A stretch of 64,000 bases of DNA, taken from the NCBI RefSeq assembly GCF_021023085.1, contig NZ_PGCK01000003.1:124001-188000 (forward strand), given 5' to 3'. A program made the translations under genes and the position numbers. The notes under the pieces were generated by a model. It searched no databases. It saw only the letters and a program-made list of their open reading frames with translations, and was not told the DNA's origin. Below, one piece after another: positions 1-8,014 of the stretch (positions are counted from its first letter, which is position 1; each line of letters begins with the position of its first letter). The stretch comes from Methanooceanicella nereidis. GTDB taxonomy: Archaea > Halobacteriota > Methanocellia > Methanocellales > Methanocellaceae.

Positions 1-10
1 GGACATAAAG

Positions 11-211
11 ATGCCAGGAAGAGATGGGACCGGGCCGATGGGAATCGGTCCAAGCGGAAGAAGGCTTGGTCCTTGCAGGGACCTGCCCGCAGATAAAGAG
101 AAAAACACGACACCCGTCGAAAACGAGGGAAAGGCCCTTTTCGGCGTAGGACGCGGCGGCAAGCCGCGCGGTTGCGGTATGGGACGCTGCGGAGGCTGGA
201 GAAGGGAATAA
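11..211 (+). CDS. DUF5320-type small Gly/Cys-rich protein
   Basis: A 66-residue protein opening with MPGRDGTGPMG, the hallmark of the DUF5320 family. The rest is rich in Gly and Arg and ends in a CGMGRCGG motif that could bind metal. Members of this family are usually encoded beside MinD/Mrp ATPases and NifX/NifB-like proteins in anaerobes, as here: the gene lies 20 bp upstream of the first ATPase and probably shares its transcript. No biochemical function is established. The ATG lies only 10 bases inside the window, so its promoter is not visible. Confidence 0.75.
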   Translation: MPGRDGTGPMGIGPSGRRLGPCRDLPADKEKNTTPVENEGKALFGVGRGGKPRGCGMGRCGGWRRE

Positions 212-230
212 GCCCGCCAGGAGGAAAAGG

Positions 231-1088
231 ATGCACATAGCTATAGCAAGCGGAAAGGGCGGCACTGGTAAATCTACCGTGGCCTCGAACATGGCGTTCG
301 CCTTAAGTGAATCTGGATATGATGTCACTCTGGCGGACTGCGACGTTGAAGGCCCCAACCTTCACCTTTTCCTCCAGGGCGGAGAATATGATACGGAGGA
401 CGTCACCGTAAAAATTCCATTGATCGACAGGTCCCGGTGCACATATTGCGGTAAATGCGCAGAACTGTGTAAATTTAACGCCATATCATGTTTTCCGGGG
501 CACATGCTCGTATTCCCTGAGCTATGCCATTCCTGCGGAGGATGTGTCATTGCCTGTCCTGAAAATGCAATAACTGAACAGGAGCGTAAGGTCGGAGCGA
601 TAAAAACGTCTTATCCGCCCTTATCCGGGAAGATCAAACTTATAACCGGTATCCTGAACGAAGGCGAGCATTCGTCGGTCCCCGTGATCGATCAGGTCAA
701 AGAACGCCTGAAAGACGCGGACCTGGCCCTGATAGACGTGGCTCCAGGCACTTCATGCAACATGGTCGCAGGAGTGAGGGGATGTGATCACTGCATCCTT
801 GTCACGGAGCCGACGCCTTTCGGACTTCATGACCTGAAGCTCGCTGTAGAAGTGTTAAGAGAGATGGGGATACCCTTCAGCATCATCATAAATAAAAGCC
901 TTGGGGAAGACCGCATAATCGAGGACTACTGTAATGGGGAAGGCATAGAAGTGCTTGAAAAGATACCTTACGACGGAACAGTTGCAAAGCTTTACAGCAT
1001 CGGTGTGCTGCCTGCCTCAAAAATGCCGGGGCTTTCAAAAATGTTCCTTTCTATGTTCGAACGGATAAAGGCCGGTGATAAGCAATGA
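231..1088 (+). CDS. MinD/Mrp-family ATPase with 2x[4Fe-4S] ferredoxin insert (first copy)
   Basis: A 285-residue P-loop ATPase of the MinD/ParA/Mrp class. The deviant Walker A motif SGKGGTGKS is at residues 7-15, and the switch motif is DCDVEGPN near 36-43. An inserted bacterial-type ferredoxin domain has two CxxCxxCxxxC(P) clusters: C70, C73, C76, C80 and C99, C102, C105, C109. Proteins of this architecture accompany NifX-like proteins and the orange-protein complex in anaerobes and are thought to deliver or handle metal clusters; that role is inferred. GGAGG precedes the start. The 3' end overlaps the next start by ATGA, implying translational coupling with the paralogue downstream. Confidence 0.88.
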   Translation: MHIAIASGKGGTGKSTVASNMAFALSESGYDVTLADCDVEGPNLHLFLQGGEYDTEDVTVKIPLIDRSRCTYCGKCAELCKFNAISCFPGHMLVFPELCHSCGGCVIACPENAITEQERKVGAIKTSYPPLSGKIKLITGILNEGEHSSVPVIDQVKERLKDADLALIDVAPGTSCNMVAGVRGCDHCILVTEPTPFGLHDLKLAVEVLREMGIPFSIIINKSLGEDRIIEDYCNGEGIEVLEKIPYDGTVAKLYSIGVLPASKMPGLSKMFLSMFERIKAGDKQ

Positions 1089-1975
1089 CCTTCCAGATCA
1101 CAGTGGTCAGCGGCAAAGGCGGTACCGGCAAGACCACATTGACCGCATCCCTTGCATACCTGCTAAAGGATATCGTGGTGGCTGACTGTGATGTCGACGC
1201 CTCGAACCTGCACCTCCTCCTGGATCCCGTCGTGAAGGAAAAAAAGCCGTACTATGGCCATAAAATTTCCGCAGTCGACGAAGAGCTATGCACCGGATGC
1301 GGTCTTTGTGAAACGAATTGCAGGTTTGGAGCTATTAAAGTCGATGAAGGCCTTAAGGCTCACATAGACAGTATAGCATGCGAGGCATGCGGCGTATGCA
1401 GCTTTGTGTGCCCTGCCGGCGCGATAAAACTAGAAGACCGTCCGACAGGAGAAGTGTACATTTCCGATACGGATGTATGCCCTATGGTTCATGCCCGGCT
1501 TAATGCCGGCGAAGGCACCGCGGGTAAGCTTGTCACGATGGTGCGGGAAGAGGCCTGTAAGATCGCCGGCAAGGACGGCATGGTGCTGATAGACGGCCCT
1601 CCTGGCATAGGATGCCCTGTCATAGCGTCGGTGGCAGGAACTAACATAGCCGTGATAGTCATAGAGCCTACGGTGTCGGGTGTTAACGACTTTAACAGAG
1701 TCCTGAGCGTTGTAAATCGATTTAAGGTCAAGCCCTGTGTCTGCATAAACAAGTATGACCTTAACCTGCATTACACCGAATGCGTAGAGGGCTACTGTAA
1801 AGAGGCCGGGATCAGAGTTCTCGGAAGGGTGCCGTACGACAGGGAGGTCTATGACAGCATATGTGACGGCATCGTCCCGGTAAAAGGCGTACGCGATGAG
1901 ATCAAAGCATATTACGTTAACATATTTGAAAATTTAAAAAGACTGATAGACGAGATAAGGAGTGAAAATAAATGA
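1085..1975 (+). CDS. MinD/Mrp-family ATPase with 2x[4Fe-4S] ferredoxin insert (second copy)
   Basis: A 296-residue paralogue of the preceding gene. Walker A is GKGGTGKTT at 10-18. The ferredoxin insert has C69, C72, C75, C79 and C99, C102, C105, C109. A motif DGPPGIGCPV near residue 170 matches the Mrp switch II region. The two ATPases are start/stop-coupled (ATGA at 1085) and may work as a heterodimer; heterodimerisation is inference from the pairing seen in many anaerobes. Its own stop overlaps the start of the NifX-like gene by ATGA. Function is probably metal-cluster assembly or delivery. Confidence 0.88.
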   Translation: MTFQITVVSGKGGTGKTTLTASLAYLLKDIVVADCDVDASNLHLLLDPVVKEKKPYYGHKISAVDEELCTGCGLCETNCRFGAIKVDEGLKAHIDSIACEACGVCSFVCPAGAIKLEDRPTGEVYISDTDVCPMVHARLNAGEGTAGKLVTMVREEACKIAGKDGMVLIDGPPGIGCPVIASVAGTNIAVIVIEPTVSGVNDFNRVLSVVNRFKVKPCVCINKYDLNLHYTECVEGYCKEAGIRVLGRVPYDREVYDSICDGIVPVKGVRDEIKAYYVNIFENLKRLIDEIRSENK

Positions 1976-2301
1976 AAGTGTGTATACCAAAGGAAGGGTA
2001 CTTAGTATCCCAGCATTTCGGGCATGTGCCCGAGTTCGCCATATTCACCATTGAGGATGGCAAGGTAATAACTAAAGAGATCATACCAAGCCCGGGCCAT
2101 GAGCCGGGTGTCCTGCCCAGGCTGCTTTCCAGCCATGGAGTGACCCATGTGATCACAGGCGGAATGGGCAAAAAGGCACAGGACATGTTCGCCGAGCTTA
2201 ACATAAAGGTATATCCCGGCGTATCCGGAACGATAGACGGGACCATTCAAAAATTCATTGACGGGACTCTGTCCTTCGGGCCGAACGTCTGCGACCACTA
2301 A
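1972..2301 (+). CDS. NifX/NifB-C-terminal-like (dinitrogenase Fe-Mo cofactor family) protein
   Basis: A 109-residue protein of the NifX/NifY/NifB-CTD fold (Nitro_FeMo-Co family). Visible family signatures are the N-terminal KVCIPKEG, the SQHFGHVPEFAIF segment and the ITGGMGKKA loop near residue 62. Such proteins bind iron or molybdenum-containing clusters; the orange protein of Desulfovibrio is one relative. It starts inside the stop codon of the second MinD ATPase (ATGA), so it is translated with it. No nitrogenase genes are in the window, so a role in nitrogen fixation is not supported. A general metal-cluster carrier is more likely. Confidence 0.85.
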   Translation: MKVCIPKEGYLVSQHFGHVPEFAIFTIEDGKVITKEIIPSPGHEPGVLPRLLSSHGVTHVITGGMGKKAQDMFAELNIKVYPGVSGTIDGTIQKFIDGTLSFGPNVCDH

Positions 2302-2334
2302 ATTATTATAAAAACCATACAGAGTATAAAAAAG

Positions 2335-2730
2335 ATGAGAGAAAGAAAATGCGTTGGCAGGCCGAGGTCGAGCAGATACCTCTCGGGCAGCGATTTCAGG
2401 TGTATGATGCCTGCATGCCGTAGAGAGGGCGACATCAGGGCTGTCACTCTTTTACCCGAAGAAGTCGAGGCCTTAAAGCTTATCGACCTTCAAGACCTCG
2501 GGCAGGAAGAAGCGGCAGCAGTCATGGGCGTGTCGAGGAAGACCATCTGGAAGGATATTCACAGCGCCCGAAAAAAGATAGCTGATGCCATAATCAACGG
2601 GAAGGCCATCCGGATAGAAAAATGCGAGTCAGAGGATACCGAAACCTGCGGAATAGACATCTGTATGAAGAAATGCAGGGGCAGCAGATGCATCGATTCC
2701 GGATGCGCAGATCCTGAAGACCCGGAATAA
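2335..2730 (+). CDS. DUF134 family predicted DNA-binding protein
   Basis: A 131-residue DUF134 protein. The central part (about residues 35-95) reads as a sigma-70 region-4-like helix-turn-helix: LLPEEVEALKLIDL, then QEEAAAVMGVSRKTIWKDI. The C-terminal tail is Cys-rich (C97, C103, C108, C113, C118, C123 approximately) and may bind a metal or Fe-S cluster. DUF134 genes habitually sit next to NifX-like and MinD genes, so a regulator of this cluster is plausible. The 33-bp gap upstream is AT-rich (TTATTATAAAAA) and could hold its own TATA element. No clear Shine-Dalgarno is seen; translation may be leaderless or weak. Confidence 0.8.
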   Translation: MRERKCVGRPRSSRYLSGSDFRCMMPACRREGDIRAVTLLPEEVEALKLIDLQDLGQEEAAAVMGVSRKTIWKDIHSARKKIADAIINGKAIRIEKCESEDTETCGIDICMKKCRGSRCIDSGCADPEDPE

Positions 2731-2830
2731 GCTTTAGGTCCACTTTTTTGTTGACAGGTCGTTCAATCATCATTTGAAATATTCGAGATTTTTTTTGCCA
2801 TTTTAAAAATACCTGTAGCCCGTAACTTCA

Positions 2831-3043
2831 ATGGGGATGGTAAGTATGGTACACCATGAACATAAGCATGCTCCGGGATCACATCCTTCCGGGTACGTTC
2901 ACCATGAAGCGGAATGCCCTTATTGCAGGTCAGGCGGTTTTAAGAGCAAAGACGAAGAGCTATCTGCCCTTGAAAAGTTCAAGCAGGAGCTCGGAGATCA
3001 GATCAAGGACATAGAGAGAAGGATGGACGAGCTAAAAAGATAA
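2831..3043 (+). CDS. small His/Cys protein with C-terminal coiled coil
   Basis: A 70-residue protein. The N-terminal half is His-rich (HHEHKH, HPSGYVHH) with a CPYC pair, suggesting metal binding. The C-terminal half (about 38-70) is a charged amphipathic helix, EELSALEKFKQELGDQIKDIERRMDELKR-like, as in the tails of DUF5320-associated proteins. Alternative starts exist at 2837 and 2846. It follows the metal-cluster genes after a 100-bp AT-rich gap and may be transcribed separately. Function unknown. Confidence 0.65.
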   Translation: MGMVSMVHHEHKHAPGSHPSGYVHHEAECPYCRSGGFKSKDEELSALEKFKQELGDQIKDIERRMDELKR

Positions 3044-3408
3044 TTTTTCCTGAATATTTTTTATTTTTATTAATATTTTTATAATTATATTTTTTTAATG
3101 AAAATTTTCCAAATATTTACTCATTATTAGTTTTTTAAAGTATCTTTATTTAGAATATATACAATAGTATATCAAAATATTTAGTAAACAACGAAAAAGC
3201 TTAATATCCTTATATTAGTTAAATTCATAGTAAAGATAATTTAACTATCAATTTAAAATATTTCAATAAATATATTAATATGGCCGAAATGGGTTGACGA
3301 TCTTATTATCATCATTCAAACATGAATGGACCTGTTTTGGGAGGTATAATAGTAAAGTTTCCTTTGCAGGAAAAATAAGAATATGGTAAAAATTGGGAAG
3401 GTAGAGGA
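3044..3408. promoter_or_regulatory. AT-rich intergenic region, likely promoter region of the injection-system operon
   Basis: 365 bases without a supported gene and strikingly AT-rich (runs of T and A at 3050-3290). Several TATA-like stretches occur, for example around 3255-3282 (AATAAATATATTAATATGG). It is the only long gap upstream of the 15-kb one-strand tail operon, so the operon promoter should lie here. The exact TATA/BRE cannot be fixed by eye. A purine-rich GGGAAGG/GAGG stretch directly before 3409 acts as ribosome binding site. Confidence 0.45.
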
Positions 3409-4764
3409 ATGACAAGGATAATACCAGGCGTTGAGATACAGGTGATAAAGGAGATCGTGCCGCAACAGCTTAACCCGTCAGGGGTTGTAGCCATGATAGG
3501 CACGACTGAAAAGGGTGAGGTGCTGGAGCCGACCTACGTCAGCAGCTATAGCGAGTTCGTCAATAAGTTCGGTGCTGGCCAGGGATATACGGTCGTCAGG
3601 GATGTAAAACAGGCATTCCAGAATGGCGTGTTCCAGGTAGTGGTCGTGCCTATAAGCGGCATGAACAGCGAAAAAGCGTCCCTTATCCTTAAGGACAGAA
3701 AGGGCAGAGAGACCGTAAAGCTTACCGCCAGGAAATCCGGCGAGGAAGGCAACAACATCGCCGTGAAGATCGAATCCGAGCCCGAGTCAGAGCTGGTAAG
3801 GCTTTCGATAACTGACGGCGCGAACTTCGAGATATTCGAGAACGTCGTGATGGAGCCGACAGGCGAGCAATACCTCGTCGATAAGGTCAACGGAAGGTCC
3901 ACTCTCGTCACGGCTACGGACCTTCGCTCATCTTCGAAGTTCCCGAACAACAATCCCGATAACATCGAGGATAAGCTCTCCGGAGGCAAATCCGGCGCAA
4001 TATCAAAAGCAGACTACGAGGCTGCCCTTGATAAGCTGGAAGGCGAGCCGGACGTCGACATAGTGACGGCATGTGACGTCACCGACCCCGAGATACACGC
4101 GCTTATAGAAGCTCACTGCATGAAGATGAGCATCGATGCGAAGAACCGCATCGGCCTTGGAACCGTAGCATCTGGAGAAAGCATAAAGGATATCTGCGAG
4201 CGGACAAAAGTGATGGCCAGCGACAGGTTCGCGCTTGTGGCGCCGTACGGGAACCTTGGGGCCGTGGCCGGTCTCATAAGCAAATTAAACTATTATGAAT
4301 CCCCGACTTTCAAGCCGCTTAGCGGTATCTCAAAGCTCGAGGCTAACTACACGCCGTCCGAACAAATGGAGCTGCTAAAGGCGGGCGTAATACCCATCGA
4401 GGCACAGAGGGGCAGAGGGATCGTCGTGGTCAAAGGAATATCGACCAGTAAAGAGCAGATAAGCGTGACAAGGATCGCCGACCACTCCGTGAGGGGCGTC
4501 AAGAACATAACCGATTTTTTCATAGGTACGCTTAACAGCCCCAGTGGCAGGAACGCGCTGAAGGGCAAGATCACCGAATTCCTGATGCAGATGGAAAGGG
4601 AAGGCTCGATCGTCCCGAGCACAGACGGAAAAGAGCCGGCATTCCTGCTGGACGTCTACAGCTCTGAGATGGACTTCGCGCAGGGTATAGTCCGCGTAAA
4701 TCTCGCGGTGAGGCCGGTAAGGGCTATCGACTATATCTATGCGACGATCAAGGTTGAAGCATGA
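3409..4764 (+). CDS. contractile tail sheath protein
   Basis: A 451-residue sheath subunit of a contractile phage-tail-like particle. It shows the family N-terminus (PGVEIQVIKE, then GVVAMIGTTEKG) and the conserved C-terminal arm VNLAVRPVRAIDYIYATIKVE, which in known sheaths forms the inter-subunit handshake. The middle (about 90-190) is a variable surface-exposed insertion. It is the first gene of the one-strand operon ending at 18.5 kb, 17 bp before the tube gene. There is a single sheath gene, unlike PVC-type clusters, which have several. Confidence 0.92.
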   Translation: MTRIIPGVEIQVIKEIVPQQLNPSGVVAMIGTTEKGEVLEPTYVSSYSEFVNKFGAGQGYTVVRDVKQAFQNGVFQVVVVPISGMNSEKASLILKDRKGRETVKLTARKSGEEGNNIAVKIESEPESELVRLSITDGANFEIFENVVMEPTGEQYLVDKVNGRSTLVTATDLRSSSKFPNNNPDNIEDKLSGGKSGAISKADYEAALDKLEGEPDVDIVTACDVTDPEIHALIEAHCMKMSIDAKNRIGLGTVASGESIKDICERTKVMASDRFALVAPYGNLGAVAGLISKLNYYESPTFKPLSGISKLEANYTPSEQMELLKAGVIPIEAQRGRGIVVVKGISTSKEQISVTRIADHSVRGVKNITDFFIGTLNSPSGRNALKGKITEFLMQMEREGSIVPSTDGKEPAFLLDVYSSEMDFAQGIVRVNLAVRPVRAIDYIYATIKVEA

Positions 4765-4781
4765 GGGGAGGAGAGGTTTAA

Positions 4782-5177
4782 ATGGCAATATCCATATGGT
4801 CCGCGACGGACAGCAAGGTACTTATTGATTCCACTGAGGTCGAGGGCCTTCAGTCTTTAGAATATAAGGTGAACAGGAGCAGGAGCGATATCATCGCAGT
4901 GGGGAAGGACGTCAGGCAGGGCGTGGAGTATGGCGTGAAAGTCATAACCGGGACCCTGAAAGTTAAGTCTTCATGTCCCGCGCTGGACCAGAAGCTCAAC
5001 CAGAAAGAGGTAGAGCAGTCAAAGTTCACGGTATCCGCGCAGCTAAAGAAAGGCAGCACACAGAAGACCGTGAGCTTCCAGGACTGCTACCTGGACGGAA
5101 GGGAGTTCTCGATAGACGTTAACGGTGTGGGTATATCGATATATACGTTCACCGCGACGGACATCCAGGAATCGTAG
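4782..5177 (+). CDS. tail tube protein
   Basis: A 131-residue beta-rich protein with the size, position and pattern of inner tube proteins of contractile tails (XkdM/FII-like): an SLEYKVNRSRSD segment, a VKVITGTLKVKS beta hairpin and a C-terminal GISIYTFTATDI strand. It would polymerise inside the sheath as the needle shaft. A strong GGGGAGGAGAGG site precedes the start. Only one tube gene is seen, so shaft and initiator ring would use the same subunit. Tube family assignment rests on synteny plus pattern. Confidence 0.8.
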   Translation: MAISIWSATDSKVLIDSTEVEGLQSLEYKVNRSRSDIIAVGKDVRQGVEYGVKVITGTLKVKSSCPALDQKLNQKEVEQSKFTVSAQLKKGSTQKTVSFQDCYLDGREFSIDVNGVGISIYTFTATDIQES

Positions 5178-5190
5178 GAGCATCTTTTGA

Positions 5191-5556
5191 ATGAAGAAGC
5201 TCACTAAAGAGGACGTACTCAAGGGTAAAGAGATGCGCGAGACCGTCCACGTCGATGCATACGATGCCGACGTGGTCATCCGGCCCCTTACCGACGGCGA
5301 GCTTAGCGAAGTGTTCTCCATTATCGGCAGCGTCCCTCTTAAGGACGACGGCACCCCTGATACGGGGAAAGTGGACGTCACAAAAAATTTTAGGGCGCTA
5401 AGGCTTGCCACTTCCATGGGGCTCGTGGAGCCGAGACTGACCGTGGAAGAGGTCGCCGATATGAAGTTCGGCGTTCCCGAGTTTATCGGGACGAAGGTGC
5501 TCGAGGTCAGCGGCATAGTCCCCGGAGTCTCGGCTAAAAAAAAAGAATTGAAATAG
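5191..5556 (+). CDS. tail assembly chaperone, short (unshifted) product
   Basis: A 121-residue protein between the tube and tape-measure genes, the canonical place of the tail assembly chaperone (G of lambda, XkdN-like). It carries a PLTDGELSEVFSII segment and ends SAKKKELK. Its 3' end contains nine consecutive A residues (5536-5544), and the -1 frame stays open into the next 69-codon frame, as in the G/GT chaperone pairs. TAGGAG precedes the start. Function would be to coat the tape measure during tail polymerisation; this is inferred from position and the frameshift layout. Confidence 0.75.
   Translation: MKKLTKEDVLKGKEMRETVHVDAYDADVVIRPLTDGELSEVFSIIGSVPLKDDGTPDTGKVDVTKNFRALRLATSMGLVEPRLTVEEVADMKFGVPEFIGTKVLEVSGIVPGVSAKKKELK
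5536..5544 (+). promoter_or_regulatory. A9 slippery site, candidate programmed -1 frameshift
   Basis: Nine A residues are read as three AAA codons in the zero frame just before the stop at 5554-5556. Slipping back one base gives a continuous frame (AGA ATT GAA ATA GAG CGA TTC GTG...) through to 5774 with no stop. The two tRNA-Lys could re-pair on identical codons, as in A AAA AAG-type slippery heptamers. This is what tail chaperone genes normally do to make the long GT-type product. Confidence 0.65.
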
Positions 5557-5564
5557 AGCGATTC

Positions 5565-5774
5565 GTGGAATCTCCCGAAGGACAGGAACTGGCGGCCTTA
5601 TGCCTGGATTACGGGTATAAGCTCGCCGCCGCACCTACTGACCTTACCCGGCCCCAGATAAATTTTCTCGTAGCGGCACTGGTCAACAGGCTTGAGAAGG
5701 TGGCAGTGGCAAGGTCTGATGAATCGGGGGCCACGACGTTCATATTCTCTGACGACGCGGATCTTGACGAATAG
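5565..5774 (+). CDS. tail assembly chaperone, C-terminal extension reached by -1 frameshift
   Basis: A 69-codon frame (GTG at 5565 if independently started) lying -1 relative to the chaperone gene. It encodes a short helical segment (GQELAALCLDYGYKLA, then INFLVAALVNRLEKVAVAR) and an acidic tail. No Shine-Dalgarno precedes the GTG and it overlaps the region opened by the A9 slip. Expression as the tail (T part) of a ~195-residue fusion is therefore more likely than as a separate protein. It ends 6 bases before the tape-measure gene. Confidence 0.65.
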   Translation: MESPEGQELAALCLDYGYKLAAAPTDLTRPQINFLVAALVNRLEKVAVARSDESGATTFIFSDDADLDE

Positions 5775-5780
5775 GGCCCT

Positions 5781-7286
5781 ATGACAGCCATAGACACTCT
5801 CCTGGAAGAAGCCTGCAGGTTAGACTTGTTCAGCCATAGCGATGTCTTTCCCGCGATGGCGGAGGTAGAGGATACTATCCGGTCTCTTCTCGAAGATGCG
5901 CTTTACCTAAACGAACAGCTTTCAGGCATGGTATTTCCGCTTGTGGAGTTCAGGATGCCGATGCCCGAAGCCGCGGAAGAAGAGCCATTATCCGGAAAGG
6001 ATATGCCCGCATCTTCTCAGGCTTATGACCAGAGCGTCAACATAGGCTCTATAAACATAAACTCGACGGCGATGAGCGTACGGGAGTCGCTGCAAAAGTT
6101 CGAAAGCCAGACATCCGGCATCACATCTATTTTCTCCGGGCATGAGTCCGAACCCGATATTTTGAAGTCAGGCATCGAGAGCCTTACGGAACGGTATCAT
6201 GAGTTATTGATAAAAGCCGAAAATGTCGAAGGCATCGATAAGATACGGGAAACAGGGTCTGCAGAGAGCCGGATTAACGCCTCAGAAATAATGAACGCCA
6301 GGGCGGTCAGCGAGGAGCTTAAGCAGTCCGCGGCGATGATCAGCGAGCTGGAAGCCGTCAGGAACAAAGTAATGGAAAGCTCGGTTGATAGCGCTATTAC
6401 AGAGATCGCACGGAAAGTCCTGGATGAAAAAAGCATCTTCACAGGCGAACATACGGCATCGGAAATATCCCGGGCATTTAGCGAGGAGGTTTCCAGAAGT
6501 GCCGCCCATTCGTCTATCAGCTCCGGAAAAAGCATCGATGTCCCGGCATTCGTCCCGAGGAGAAAGACTTCAGGGCCGCCGGAAGAAGCGTCCATGAATG
6601 CCGCCAGGCTAAATGAGGCGATAGCGTCGTCACAGCGTATCGATACAGGGTACAGGAGCCATCTTGTAGATGAGCGTATACAGAAGACCGAGATCTCAGG
6701 TACAAAGCTACAGCAGCCGATGTCAATAAAGCCGATCTCCGGCACGATGAGCGCCATGTACAGCTACATGGCTGAAATATCAAAGCTCAACGAGTTGAGA
6801 GAGACTGCCATGTTCTCTGAAAATGAGATCATTTCCGGCATGGCTTTTAATCCTGTGGCCGAGATGCTGAGCGCGGGATCCGAGTCTATACGCCTTATCG
6901 ATAATATGGTGCCCATATACGGTAATATCCCCGGGGGCGAAACGGCGAACGGGATCTCTCTAATGATAGCCGCGTCAGGAGCGCTGCAGGCCGCAGGCTC
7001 ACCGGATATAAACAGCATCACTATGATGGCGCCGTATTACCGGTCGGAAAGTAAAGAGTTTTCACTCACGACAGCGCCGCGTGCCATGGACACTGTTTTA
7101 CAAATGATACAGGGGACATCCGGGCTCTCTCGGCCCGAGCAGGCGGCAAGGACATCCAATTTCTATAGCACTTTTAACATCACGGTCAACGTGAAGAGCG
7201 GAAATGACGAGAACGAGCTGAGAGAACTGGGTAAAAAGATCGGCGTCATACTCTCTGAAGAGCTAAAGCGATACGGAGGCATATAA
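5781..7286 (+). CDS. putative tape-measure protein
   Basis: A 501-residue, helix-rich, Ser/Glu/Ala-rich protein directly after the chaperone, the usual tape-measure position. The C-terminus (NFYSTFNITVNV, then ELRELGKKIGVILSEELKRYGG) matches the beta-strand plus helix ending common in tape measures. The N-terminal ~80 residues are separate and hydrophobic/acidic. If it fixes length at the usual ~1.5 A per residue, the shaft would be short (tens of nm). No long transmembrane stretch is evident, unlike many phage tape measures. Its stop shares one base with the next start (TAATG). Confidence 0.6.
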   Translation: MTAIDTLLEEACRLDLFSHSDVFPAMAEVEDTIRSLLEDALYLNEQLSGMVFPLVEFRMPMPEAAEEEPLSGKDMPASSQAYDQSVNIGSININSTAMSVRESLQKFESQTSGITSIFSGHESEPDILKSGIESLTERYHELLIKAENVEGIDKIRETGSAESRINASEIMNARAVSEELKQSAAMISELEAVRNKVMESSVDSAITEIARKVLDEKSIFTGEHTASEISRAFSEEVSRSAAHSSISSGKSIDVPAFVPRRKTSGPPEEASMNAARLNEAIASSQRIDTGYRSHLVDERIQKTEISGTKLQQPMSIKPISGTMSAMYSYMAEISKLNELRETAMFSENEIISGMAFNPVAEMLSAGSESIRLIDNMVPIYGNIPGGETANGISLMIAASGALQAAGSPDINSITMMAPYYRSESKEFSLTTAPRAMDTVLQMIQGTSGLSRPEQAARTSNFYSTFNITVNVKSGNDENELRELGKKIGVILSEELKRYGGI

Positions 7287-7999
7287 TGAACATAGAGCTG
7301 GACGGCATCTCTCTTATCAAGGCCGGCGAAAGCGAATCCGGCCGCCAGATGGAGGTCAGGAGCGTATCGAACATCAGCACGAGCGACAGCCGCAGCATCG
7401 TAGAGCATAAGGTGCCCGGCATGGAAGGCAGCGTTTTCCAGAACCTCGGCAGGGCCGCCGTCCGGATATCTTTCGACGGGGCTTTTCAGGGTAAAAACGC
7501 GAAAAGCCTGCTTGAGGCGATCCGTTCAAAGTTCAAACAGGGAACAGCACTGCCGTTCACATCCGACGTCTCGGGTTCCGCGGACGTTACGAAAGTGATA
7601 ATAGAGGACCTTAAGATCCAGGATGTGGCAGGAATCCAGGGAAAATACTCTTACTCCATAATCCTGAGGGAATACAAAGAGCCGCCTCCGGAACCCACCA
7701 CTCCCCCTTCGCAGGATGATCAGGCGGAGGAATGGGCAGAAAAAAAGGCTGAAGAGATCGCCGATTCAATAAACGTCGTCGCAGGCCGTGTGCTGGATCC
7801 GGACGGTAACCCGAAAAAGGGGGCCGGCGTATTACTAAAAAGCGATGACGGCGAATACAACGCGGAAACAGACGAAGAAGGAAAGTACAGGTTCGAGAAC
7901 ATGCCGCCAGGAAAATACATGATCACCGTCAACGCCGAAGGCTACGAAGGCCTTGAGCGGGAACTCACGGTAGGCAAGAAAGAAAAAGAGGGGACATAG
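7286..7999 (+). CDS. tail/baseplate protein with C-terminal carboxypeptidase-regulatory-like domain
   Basis: A 237-residue two-part protein. Residues 1-130 form a beta-rich domain (MEVRSVSNISTSD, VPGMEGSVFQNLGR, then YSYSIILREY), as in proteins found between tape measure and hub in contractile tails (XkdP/DNA-circularisation N-domain-like). A Pro-rich linker leads to residues ~165-235, a transthyretin-like/CarboxypepD_reg fold: GRVLDPDGNPKKGAGVLL, DEEGKYRFENMPPGKYMITV. Such domains bind surfaces or stabilise exposed proteins. The fusion is unusual in a tail gene. Assignment of the N-domain is by position and pattern only. Confidence 0.6.
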   Translation: MNIELDGISLIKAGESESGRQMEVRSVSNISTSDSRSIVEHKVPGMEGSVFQNLGRAAVRISFDGAFQGKNAKSLLEAIRSKFKQGTALPFTSDVSGSADVTKVIIEDLKIQDVAGIQGKYSYSIILREYKEPPPEPTTPPSQDDQAEEWAEKKAEEIADSINVVAGRVLDPDGNPKKGAGVLLKSDDGEYNAETDEEGKYRFENMPPGKYMITVNAEGYEGLERELTVGKKEKEGT

Positions 8000-8014
8000 A
8001 GCCTCTTTTGAAGC

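Noticed and set aside
1972-2301. Evidence for nitrogen fixation
   Set aside because: The NifX-like fold is shared by many metal-cluster proteins, and no nifHDK or nifB genes are in the window.
5565-5774. Independent small gene
   Set aside because: No ribosome site before the GTG; the open -1 frame and A9 run point to a frameshift extension of the chaperone.
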